A program made the position numbers and the translations under genes. The notes beneath the pieces were generated by a model. The model did no database searches. It saw only the letters and a program-made list of their open reading frames with translations, and had not been told where the DNA came from. Positions 1 through 47,119 of a stretch of DNA of 64,000 nucleotides are shown here, one piece after another. Source of the DNA: Rhabditoides inermis (lineage: Eukaryota > Nematoda > Chromadorea > Rhabditida > Rhabditidae); assembly GCA_963966185.1 (NCBI GenBank), contig CAWZYM010000378.1:1-64000 (forward strand), in the 5' to 3' direction. Within the stretch, counting starts at the first letter, position 1. Every line of letters starts with the position of its first letter.

Positions 1-837
1 TTCTCGAATTATCGTAATACTAGTTTTCTTACTTTCTCTATCTGTCTCCCCTCTCTCTCCTTTGCTTCTCTCGAATGGGGAAGTCGTTACACGGGCCCTT
101 ATTCCATATCATAATTCATTCGCCCGAAATTTTTGTTGTGGAATTTTGTGGAATGCGCCTCGAAAAAGGCGATTGCTAGACAACGAAGAGATTCGAAATT
201 GCCTCGCCGATTGCACCTGAGGCCTGAGGGATGAATGCGCGGCACGCGATAGTGCCATGTTGTGCAGTTGCTGACAATTGTCACACGGTTTCTTGACCAT
301 CGCTGCGGAATAGGGTGTTATTATGCATTAATGTAGTGCAACGGTTCGACAAGTTCACGTAGTGCCATGTAGTGCGGTTTGTGGGGTGTGGAGTGTGAGC
401 GCGGAATTAGGCGGCGAATCTCACCAGGTTGTTGTGACCAGCGGCGTGTCATTCCGCAAATTGCATGCACTAACGCCTTCCCTCCGTCCATCGTTCTCTT
501 TTCTCTTTTTGCATCTGCAAATCTCTCATTCTCTCTCTTATTCCGAGCTATTTGGTTTCGATGCGATTGCCCCATTTGAAATTACATTTAAAACGTTCAT
601 CATTGGCCCACTAATTGGTGCACAAATTGTTTTTCATATGATTCATATAGCGTATTGCTTATTGTACGTTAACGTTCTGTGTTTAATGTCATTGTGAAAC
701 GTACATTCTACAATTCTATTCGTGTATGTTATTGGGATGACATGTAACCCTATACAGACATGCCCCGAGTATTTGGCTGTTGGTGTGAATTTTCAACAGA
801 CGAGAGAGACAGAGAGACAGAGAAGAGAGGGGGAGGG

Positions 838-885
<48 letters not shown>

Positions 886-1131
886 GAGGCGCCAATGGAT
901 GTTGTTCATCCCCTGGCTACACTAAAATTTGCCATCAAACCACTTGTTTTATTTCCTGTCCGCCACTGCACTAATCATTTTCATTTTTTTCACAGTTCGG
1001 TTGAAAACGCTGGTTTGAATTCACCCCTAATAGTCTTTCCCTCTGTACTCTATCATCATTTTTTTCGGCTTTTTCTTCCATCATATTCCTCGAATCGAGA
1101 ATGGGGTCGATTCCCTCGCTAGGTCTCTTTT

Positions 1132-1196
<65 letters not shown>

Positions 1197-2219
1197 GGTT
1201 ATTTTCAAGTGAGTGCGGGAGGAACATCATTGCTGGATAAATACGTTCGCCCTGCCTTCTCCTCTGGTCCCCTGGGTCTCATCCCTTTCCCATCCCAATC
1301 TCCCTCCACTCTCCATGTTATACATACTTTCTCATCATCTTAGTTGTCTGCATCTCTCCTCTTCCCCTACTCTCTCACCCACTGTCTAACAGGGACACAC
1401 CGGTGAGACTCAGACAATCTTCACTGGAGATCTGGAGGCATTGACCACCCCCGTGTTTTCGGAGCGCATTTCGGGAAGTTTCGGGAAGATCCACGATTTC
1501 CAACGTATCTTATCATCTAGTAATTAATGATGAACGTATAGAAGACTTCAAAACGTATGCGTTTATCTAGGCTGCTCCGCTTAGATGTTTTTGACAGCAG
1601 TCGGCTCAATTATTCTGCTCGCGCATAATTTCTGTTTCTTCTTTATCCTTTCATCGATCTTTTGTTTTTGAAACCTTTTGACAACGTTTCTCTATTTTTC
1701 TCACTCTCAACACCTTTTGACTTTTCACTTTTTGCGTTCCGCTCCCAATTTTCGCTTCTCTCTCATTAGCTGTCTGCTAATTGAGCGTTCGTTCTTTGAT
1801 TGCTTCTTCTCTCGTTTCCCTGAGGCAACCATGTATGGAAAAGAGTGCTTTCCACTGTTGACAGAATTTTCAGTATTGTTTTCATTCAACTTCCATGAAT
1901 CTACAATAATGTAAACTTTTCAAAAAAAGAAGTCAATTTGCACTGTATATTTGCTCCACTGCGTTCAGATGTTTTTTTTATTTCTTTGAACAATATCCTT
2001 CCGCTCAACCAGATTCACAGTCAATGAAATTGCACAATGATGTTGGTCATGCGTGTTGTGAAAATATCTAATTATCATATTTTCATTCCAAACGCACTTT
2101 CTATATTACTTTATAACTGGATTTGTGAATTTATATCACTTGGAAAACACAGAAAACACTTGCGTTCGTTTTTTTTATATTTTCCCTTCCTCTCCCCCCC
2201 CCCCTCTCTCTCTCTCTCT

Positions 2220-2261
<42 letters not shown>

Positions 2262-2800
2262 TCCTCCCTCCCTCTCATCTTTTGTGCCCCGCTGACCACT
2301 CGTAAGATTATTGTTTTTTGTCGCTTTGATCGCTCGCGCACAAATACTATTGCGACGCGTTTACCTATTCTTATAATCATCAAATCATCCAACAACAAAA
2401 CTTTTCACGTAATCGGCGCTTCCGGGTCAGACCATATTTGTTTTCCTTATTCGCTTTTTCTCACTTTTGCAATTTCCTTCTCGTTATTTTTTGCTCAGTC
2501 GCATCTCTCACCGAAATCTCAGCCTCGCAATTACTAACTCGGGTTTCATTCTCGATTTTGTTCCGTCAGTCGCGATTGCAGCTTTGCAGCGCGGGTGGTC
2601 TGCTGCTGTCATTTTACAATTTACTGGTTTTTTCTGAAATAATATTATTTATTATCGTATTTGAAACATATTATAAGAAGTGAACAAATTGGCTTGTTTT
2701 TGTCGCACGTTTTGCTTGCTATTTCGTGATTTCACGAGTTTGTTGCGTTATCGGATAGCAATGGGTACAGACCGTAACATTTCTTCTTTTCTCCTTCCAG
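1..2800. other. No gene recognised; probably 5' intron of neurexin
   Basis: I find no convincing exon here. The stretch is AT-rich with a GA tract at about 841-880 and CT tracts at about 1130-1197 and 2204-2264. The first neurexin exon in the window (2801) opens with a split codon, so at least one upstream exon, including the signal peptide, must lie here or beyond the left edge. A 10-base acceptor-donor pair near 1392-1401 exists but is far too short to trust. Confidence 0.5.
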
Positions 2801-40046
<37,246 letters not shown>

Positions 40047-41269
40047 GCCGGCAACCTCTCCCTCCCTCCTCCTCTCCCCAACAATAACTGCACTGGCAAC
40101 GCGGGTATCACGTTTGATTTGCTTCAGGATGTGTGTATTATGCGTTGAATTGATATCATCCCCCCGATCAATGTCTGTCTGTGTGTGCGCGATGTGAGCA
40201 CGACGTCTTTCCCTCAAGGATCTCTTCCGTCCATGTTGTGTTCTCTCTCTCTCTCTCTCTGCAGCTAGCCAACACCAAATATTGCTATGATGATGATGAT
40301 CATGATGATGATCTCTTGATAATCGTGATTTGATGTTGTTTGATTGATGCGATAATTTATTGTGGTTCTTTTCGATAAAGTTTTATTTGATTGAAAAAGC
40401 GATTGAGAAAGGAAACGAGCTTGTGTGGAGATGTGTGAGATAACCGACGTGTGAGATAACAGACGTGTAGGTTTGCACCACGTGTGTGATAAAGAGGATA
40501 TCGTATATTTAGGTAAAACATCGACTTCATAATGTAAATCAGTGACGTCACCTAATGGATAACGCGCATGAAATCCTCTAATTTCTCACTACATTTGTGC
40601 ATGTACATAGTGGAAAAGAGATCGTGTGTATGTTCACCAGTCCGGACTTTCATGGAAAAAGTTTTGCGGGAGAGAGAAAGTGTGTCTCTGGAGTCAGGGA
40701 TGAGCACATCTGAGTACACAGAGCAGGCTAGAGAGTGCGGCGGGCGCGGAGAGCGCAGTACAAGAGGCGAGAGCGCAGAGAAAGAAGCAATCGATCTGCG
40801 GGGCGGGCAGACACGCAGCGCCAGCTCCGCAGCCCGCGGTCATTGTCAGTTTTGGGCCTTGTCACGCACGTTTCGCCGTTCGTTGTAGCCTTTTTTTTTG
40901 TTTGAACTATGGCATATGTAAGCAGTATTATATTCATAATGAAGAGATTGGTTCGCTTACATCGTTCTTGCGTGACAAATGAGCTGCAAATTTTCGTATT
41001 TCCACCCAAAAAGATATTTTGTATGCACATGAGTTGTAAGTTCAGCTTTGTTGTTGCTTCTTTGTTGGCTTAATAAGGTATTATCTTATTGTGGGTATCA
41101 TGGACGTTCAGATTCTCTTGATTCAAAGTTCTTGTGATGATGTAATGTTTCACTCTTCGCTGGAATTGTCGAAATTATGCACTTCTATTGATAAACCCGC
41201 ATTACTTTCAGGACACACCTTTCTCTTTGGTGTGACGAGCCCCGCTTGAAACTGGTCGGTTTCAGTTGC
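40047..41269. other. Neurexin 3' UTR and intergenic region
   Basis: No coding exon is recognised. It contains a short CT run at about 40243-40260, an ATGATG run at about 40287-40312 and a CGATAAAG near 40373 that could act as a weak poly(A) signal for neurexin. No consensus AATAAA is obvious close to the stop codon. Confidence 0.5.
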
Positions 41270-41688
41270 ATGTTCTGTGCTGCCCCAACAAACGCAAAAA
41301 TCATCCGTCGTTTTATGATCGACAACCCTCAGGAAGGTGAGTCATGCGTGACAAATCAAAACATGAGGCTAAATTAGCATAACAATAATTGGAAAATGAC
41401 GAGAAGAAAGAGAAGAAGATGCTTTCATTCGAGAAACATTTTTGCGGGTAGGCGGCAGCGCATGATCAATTGGACTAGCGATTGTGGTGTGTTTTCGCGC
41501 CTATTTCTTATTTTTCTTATGTTTCGAATCGAGAGTCTTCTGTTTCAGGGAGGTTGACTAGAAAGCGCAAGAAACATAAGGAACTGGGTTCCATAGCGTC
41601 TACTTCCGTCGACGCCATCCTGTCTGCCCACGCCTCAATCGTGGACAACACGAGTATTCTTGGTGAGCTTAGTGGCCAGGCATTGTAA
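41270..41688 (+). CDS. Small two-exon protein, function unknown
   Basis: A TTTCAG acceptor four bases before an ATG looks like a trans-splice site. Exon 1 (41270-41336) encodes MFCAAPTNAKIIRRFMIDNP; GTGAGT to TTTCAG joins exon 2 (41549-41688), giving GRLTRKRKKHKELGSIASTS, VDAILSAHASIVDNTSILG and a stop, 68 residues in all. The basic RKRKKHK stretch could be a nuclear signal. I do not recognise a family. A GTGAGC near the end could be another donor, in which case the protein would be longer. It lies 450 bases upstream of eIF5 on the same strand. Confidence 0.42.
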
Positions 41689-41739
41689 TTGGGAGTGAAG
41701 ATTTATTATTGAATTATGTTCTTCCTGAGATCGTTAATT

Positions 41740-41842
41740 AAGCCGCTTGCAAGATGGTCGAAGAAAATTTTTTTTTCGCCGTTTTCCCATTGGTTTTTTG
41801 GCGAAAAAAAATATTTTTTTTCGACCATCTTGCAAGCGGCTT
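41740..41842. mobile_element. Short foldback element (MITE-like), 103 bases
   Basis: Two arms of about 42 bases are near-perfect inverted copies: the left begins AAGCCGCTTGCAAGATGGTC and the right ends with its complement, both followed inward by A/T runs and CGCC/GGCG, around a loop of about 20 bases. The structure would form a strong hairpin in DNA or RNA. It lies between the small gene and eIF5. Target-site duplication is unclear (TTAA on the left, TTGA on the right). Confidence 0.75.
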
Positions 41843-42041
41843 GAGTCTAGAACGAGTATGGTTTATCAGCTTGGTATATCGACGTGTTCTGTTCGCTTGA
41901 GTGAGACGACGTGGCCAATCAATGCTTCTAAATGGCCAAATGCATTATCTTTTCATTACTCTGGGGGAAAACATATAGCCGATAGTCCATCCATATCTTT
42001 CAAAGGTTTATAATTAAAAATACTTGCTAAATAATGCTTTT

Positions 42042-42044
42042 CAG
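42042..42044 (+). promoter_or_regulatory. Probable spliced-leader acceptor of eIF5
   Basis: ATGCTTTTCAG ends here, 93 bases before the eIF5 start codon, with no upstream coding exon that would use it. In nematodes this is the typical arrangement of a trans-splice acceptor. Inference from sequence only. Confidence 0.5.
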
Positions 42045-42136
42045 ATTCCAATCCGCTCTGATAGCGCCGCGTGTCGACATTGACCGCAGCTGTACCTGTG
42101 TAGGACTCATCCGCCGCACTGCTTCCCAACTGAAAG

Positions 42137-44305
42137 ATGGCTCTCAACGTGAACCGCTCGATCACTGACCCCTTCTACCGCTACAAGATGCCCCGTCTGC
42201 AGGCGAAGGTTGAGGGAAAGGGCAACGGTATCAAGACGGTCATCGCCAATATGACCGAGATCGCCAAGTCGCTCGAACGCCCCGCCACTTGTAAGTAGTG
42301 TCACACGTTTTGTGAGAGTATATATGTTACGGTTGCTTTCCAGACCCCACTAAATACTTTGGATGTGAGCTCGGAGCACAGACGAACGTGGACACCAAGA
42401 ACGAGCGCTACATCGTCAACGGCGATCACGATGCGGACAAGCTGCAGAACATTCTCGATGGTTTCATCAAGAAGTTCGTTCTCTGCCCCGCCTGTGAGAA
42501 CCCGGAGACGAAGCTGGTTAGTTATGCAAATTAAATGCATTACTTAGTCTCACTTATTACAGACTGTGAAGCGCAACCAGATCAACAGCAAGTGCAAGGC
42601 GTGCGGACATGCATTCATCATCGACCCGAAGCACAAGCTCAGCACCTACATCATCAAGAATCCGCCCAAAATCGAGGTGGACTACTCCGGTGAGATTTGA
42701 GTTCAATAGTGCGTTTGTACTAGGTGTGCACTCTGGGTTGCGCTGCTTCATCGTTCATTAGATTGGGATCATGTGAAAAAACATCGAACACTTCGGGAAA
42801 TTGATCTTTTGCCACGAGACTGCGCGTGGTCGCCTATTGAGACTATGTCCCGATAATCTCTCGCTTATCACCCAACTGCTGAAACGAAGGCCGTTTTGCG
42901 AAGCGATAGTGTCGCTGTGATTCAAAACAAAAACGGAACTTTTAAAACTTAAGATAGTTTAACTTAAGATTTTTGTACATGGTGCATTGGTCCATACAGT
43001 GGACAATGAATCCAATCGAATTGATTGAATCTTTTGCTGAGTGTGCGACCGCGGATTGGGGTGCTGTGCTGATTGTCAGAAACGAGTTTGTTTATCGACT
43101 GATTGAATGCGCCTGCAGTGGCGGGATAGGACAGGGCAGGGGTATGAATGATGAAATGAGATTATTTATAGTTTTGTGGAATAGGCGGCGTTCGCGTTGG
43201 CGATAAGTCGCTGCCGTGCACTATTGTAGGGAATATGGACGAGCATTGTTTGAAAACAATGTTGTTTGTGTTGAAAACAGTGTTTGAAAACAATGTTGTT
43301 TGCTTATTTATTTGTGAACTACTTTATCTGCTTTGTCAATTCCTCATTGTTTGCAATATTATAAAGTACAGAGGCAAAAATGCGCATTGCAGCGGTTGTG
43401 GCGAAGAAGCAGGCAGCCAAGGAGAATGCTGCTATTGAGGGACTGGAGGATCGCGAGCTCGAGAACGTGAGTAGCTTATTCGTTTTGTGTTTTGTTAATA
43501 TTCTTTATTTCAGAGCAGCTCTGAAGGCGATGACGAGGGAGACTGGGCCGAGCCGACCGAGGAGGAGAAGAAACTGTCTGCTGGAATCGGGAAGCTAGTC
43601 ATTGACAAGGATCTTGAGAAATCTACCGAGGAGCGTCTCAACATGCTGCATGAGTTCTTCGAGAAGGCGAAGAAGGAGAACACTGTGGGCGACGGCAAGT
43701 CGCTTGCCGACGAGGCTGAGCGTCTTGATGTGAAGCAGAAAGCACCCCTTCTCCTTACGCACTCGCTTCTGGATGAAAATGTGATCGCCGAGGAGCAGTT
43801 CAAGAAGTTCCGCAAAGTCTTCCTTCGCTTCACTCTCAACGACAAGAAGGTGTGTTCTGGATTGAGATTTGAGGTTGAAATCATTCTACAAATTTGTTTT
43901 CAGGCCCAGCGTTATCTTCTCGGAGGTATTGAGCAGCTGATCGTGACTCACGAAGAGGCTCTTCTCCCGAAGGCACCTCATATCCTCAAGGCTCTCTACG
44001 ACGAGGACATTGTGGAGGAGGAGGCAATCCTCGCGTGGGCTGACAAGCCGACTTCGAAGCATGTGAGCAAGACTCAGGCGAAGAAGATCATCGAGAAGTG
44101 CGAGAAGGTTATCACTTGGCTGCGTGAGGCGGAGGAGGATAGCGAGGAAGATGAGGAGGACGAGGAAATTGAGTTCGATGAGCGCGCGCGTAACACTGGC
44201 GCCTACATCGAGAAGGCTAAGGCCGAAGCGGCCAAGGCTGCCAAGCAGGAGGAGATCAAGGTTGCCAACGACGATGGAGAAGAGATCGACATTGATGACA
44301 TCTGA
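42137..44305 (+). CDS. eif-5: Translation initiation factor eIF5
   Basis: eIF5 is the GTPase-activating protein for eIF2 in the 43S/48S complex and bridges eIF2-beta, eIF3 and eIF1 at start-codon selection, in the cytoplasm. Exons: 42137-42290, 42344-42516, 42563-42689, 43372-43466, 43514-43849, 43904-44305; 428 residues (human about 431). The N-terminal GAP domain carries the arginine finger Arg15 (FYRYKMPR), GKGNGIKT and [12 protein letters not shown]; the zinc ribbon cysteines are C99, C102, C120 and C123 (CPAC, CKAC). The C-terminal W2/HEAT domain includes [10 protein letters not shown] and a final acidic block ([13 protein letters not shown]). Exon 4 can start at 43372 or 43393, both in frame. 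Identification is secure. Confidence 0.97.
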
Positions 44306-44764
44306 TTTCCTCATATTCTTCTCGTCTATTTCTTATTCTTCATTTGCTATGATTGTTGCTATTCGTTCCCATGTTTTGTTTCTCTGCTGTCGTTTTCAAG
44401 TATTCATGTACCGTATGTAGTGGTCTCTCCATACTATAAATAAGAGTACAAGTGTTTGTGGTTGGTTTATTCAAATAAAATATTATATAATAGTTTAATA
44501 AATGTTTTTGATAGCGGAAATCTCTTTCAATTTGCTGTACTCTAATCTGTTACGCAATGATTCCTAATTACAGCTAAATAGTTTCGCTGCGTCGCACCCT
44601 TTTTACCTACACTAATAAGTTACCGTACTGTTCTCAAGTGGCCTAAAATTGATTTCTGTGCTTTTATTTCGTTTTTTTTAATTGTTTGCATTCAACAATT
44701 AATTAAATTGATTACGTTTTTTTATAAATTCAATTGTATTTTTTTCAATATGATATATTCTAGA
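44306..44764. other. eIF5 3' UTR and short intercistronic gap
   Basis: An AATAAA at 44474-44479 lies about 170 bases after the eIF5 stop. The next gene's acceptor (ATTCTAG, ending 44763) is about 285 bases further, with T-rich stretches between. This spacing is compatible with a nematode operon. No other gene is seen. Confidence 0.6.
44474..44479 (+). terminator. Poly(A) signal AATAAA of eIF5
   Basis: Canonical hexamer 169 bases downstream of the eIF5 stop codon on the same strand. Confidence 0.7.
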
Positions 44765-46471
44765 ATGAACGAAACAGGTATCAGATCTGCACGAGGAGGA
44801 TCGCGTAAAGACGTGACGGCGGTGAGTTTCTTTTTTTCTGAATTTCCATAGACAGTTGAGTGATAGACGTCATGAGTTGTGATTTTTTTTGCAGTGGGAT
44901 GCTACCTTCCCAGACGATCTGAAGACCGAGGAGACTTCGAACAGCTTCATCAAGAGGATGATCTACATCACATTTGCTCAGGTATCGCATTTTTCAGTAT
45001 TTTGTACATTATCCCCGATTAACGTTGGATAAATGATCATTTAGGTACTCGAGATGAGAAAATTGCTTCCTTCGTCGGCGTTCAAGCTTCGCAAGTTTGA
45101 AGGTATGCAAATGCATGTTGTGTTTGAGCTTCATTTTTGTATTTATACTTCTAGGTCTCCGCCTGCAGGTGTTTCAAACCACCGATAAGTTGGGTCTTCG
45201 TAATGCACAGCGGCTTCTCGGAATCGCTGACGCAATCGAGAAAGGCTACCTCAAAGAGCTTTATCTCGTTGTCTCCATCAATGAAGAAGACGATGATGAT
45301 GCAGTCGAGGTGTACAAGATGGCAATCACTTACGGAGATATTCCTTCTCTGAGGCTGCTCGAGTGAGTGGTGATTTCAAGCCTATATTTAAGCACCTAAC
45401 CAGCAGTTTTATTTCATTTCAGCAAGTTCGACAGACCTATCATGAAAGACATCCGATATCGTGGTATTGAGAGCACGAAGACCGAGACTAGGAAGTTGCT
45501 GGTTCGCCTGCTGAGGATTGCGACAGCTCTGAAGCCACTTCCGCGGAACGCTCAAGCGAGCTATCGAATGTCATTCTACGATCGTAAGTATTAATACTAG
45601 GGTGTTTTTATTGCGAAGGAATTGGAATGTTATGGTAAATTCGTTCATTTAGACACCCCTCGCAACTACAACATCGACGGGCACCGACCTTACCACAAGT
45701 TGTACACGTTCTCTGGTGACAACGAACCTGTGACTATTGGCAGCACTACCGGGATGTATCATAGGTTTGTTTTTCCTTATAAACTAATTTATCAGTTGTG
45801 TTTTAGCTGTGCGCTGTCGGTGCAAAGTGTATTCATGGGGGACACTGAAGACTTCGAGGAGGCCATCTCCAACAGCACCGCACATGTCGATAACAATAGT
45901 TCTGAATTGAACAGCTCTGATAGTTCAAATGGTGGACAGGTGAGTGTGTTGTTTGTCTTTGATATGAAATAATGAAATCCTTGCAGATCTTTCTTTCGAC
46001 TCCGACCCAATCGGAATCGGCTGATGCTCGTAAGACTGAGATGAAGGTGAGTGTTAATTGAGTATTTTGTGAATTATTAATCCCAGAAGCCGGCAAGGAA
46101 ACGTTCCACGGAAGACGTTGTTGAAGTAGCGAAGAAGAAGACGCGCGACGATGCGATGAAGACTAAGGAAACGGCGAAGCCGCATAAGACCAACGAGGCT
46201 GTTAATATTGACGGTCAGTAATTAAAAAGTCTTTCCACCTAAGCTCATTTCGTAGATACGTCGTCGTCGAAGAAGACGCACCGTGCTACTCGCGCCCAAA
46301 AGGCGGACCATCGCCTCAACAATACCCCGATGACCCCTGTTGCCCCCAAGGAGGCTCGCGCGAGGAGTGGCAAGATTTCCAAGGTGAATACAAACTTGTT
46401 AGTTTTTTTTTCATTCATTGCTTCAGATCACGCCTACTGGTTCTCCAGGCAAGAAGACTATTACGCAATAA
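44765..46471 (+). CDS. HORMA-domain meiotic chromosome-axis protein (HIM-3/HTP-like)
   Basis: HORMA-domain axis proteins coat meiotic chromosome cores and control pairing, crossover formation and synapsis. Eleven exons: 44765-44821, 44895-44981, 45045-45102, 45155-45362, 45423-45583, 45653-45764, 45807-45939, 45987-46046, 46087-46213, 46256-46383, 46427-46471; 391 residues, phases exact. The N-terminal two-thirds is HORMA-like: SNSFIKRMIYITFAQVLEMRKLLP, the KLRKFEG stretch, GIADAIEKGYLKELYLVVS, VYKMAITYGDIP (the EVYxFxxxY strand) and LLRIATALKPLPR. The C-terminal third is Lys/Ser/Thr-rich and disordered, ending KISKITPTGSPGKKTITQ, which could hold a closure motif. Which of HIM-3, HTP-1/2 or HTP-3 it corresponds to cannot be settled; the length is nearest HTP-1/2. 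The stop codon lies inside the poly(A) signal. Confidence 0.85.
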
Positions 46472-46472
46472 A
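46467..46472 (+). terminator. Poly(A) signal AATAAA overlapping the HORMA stop codon
   Basis: The hexamer AATAAA starts two bases before the TAA stop (46469-46471), so the terminal codon and the signal share bases. The 3' UTR would therefore be only 10-25 bases if this signal is used. Confidence 0.6.
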
Positions 46473-47119
46473 ATGTGTACGCATTTATCACAGTTTGTCA
46501 TCGTTATTTATTGATGATTTGTGAATGTTATTCTGTGAATATCTGTGAATATCTGTGCAATTAAATGTTTGTTTTGTTCATCTAATCTTGTGAATAGAGT
46601 TCAATTAATATTAGATAATGCATAATTGTGGAGGAGCTAGTTTTAATTTGAATTTAGTGTCGTTGCCTACGGGAGGTGGTGATTCCGAATGAGGGTCGTT
46701 CAAATAAATCCAATGAAGCAGAGTGTTCCATTTTCTAAAGTTAATTGGTCCTCATCTGTACTTATAGATTTATCCGGACAATGTAATCTTGCCTGATCTT
46801 CAGGTTGGGGTCGCTTTTGTTCTTGTAGCGGGGCACAGTTTCAATGAATACACCAATATTATAACACTTTATCGTGGTTGAGCGAGTTACAAATAATAGC
46901 TGGGAAGCCTTGTCACTTGTCAGAACCGGAATGTCTACATACAAAGTACATGTGGTGATGTGCAAGTATAATCAAAATGAGAGAGAAATCACCCGTAGAG
47001 CCGATAGCAAATCTCGCATTATCAAAGCGAGCACACGTTTCTAATGGCAAGCAGCAAACAATAATACTGGGACGGGAAACTAACAGTAACTACACTAGGT
47101 TGGAATTGGACATAGGCGA
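46472..47119. other. Convergent 3' region between HORMA gene and GPCR
   Basis: The two genes end toward each other here. A 67-codon minus-strand frame (46762-46965) exists but has no splice support. No clear poly(A) hexamer for the minus-strand gene is visible near its stop. Confidence 0.5.

Noticed and set aside
1392..1401. 10-base micro-exon of neurexin
   Set aside because: An acceptor and a donor flank it, but length and phase cannot be checked without the preceding exon.
46762..46965. 67-codon minus-strand frame after the receptor gene
   Set aside because: The receptor already ends at 47120, there is no acceptor joining this frame, and no start context or family similarity was seen; it may be 3' UTR.
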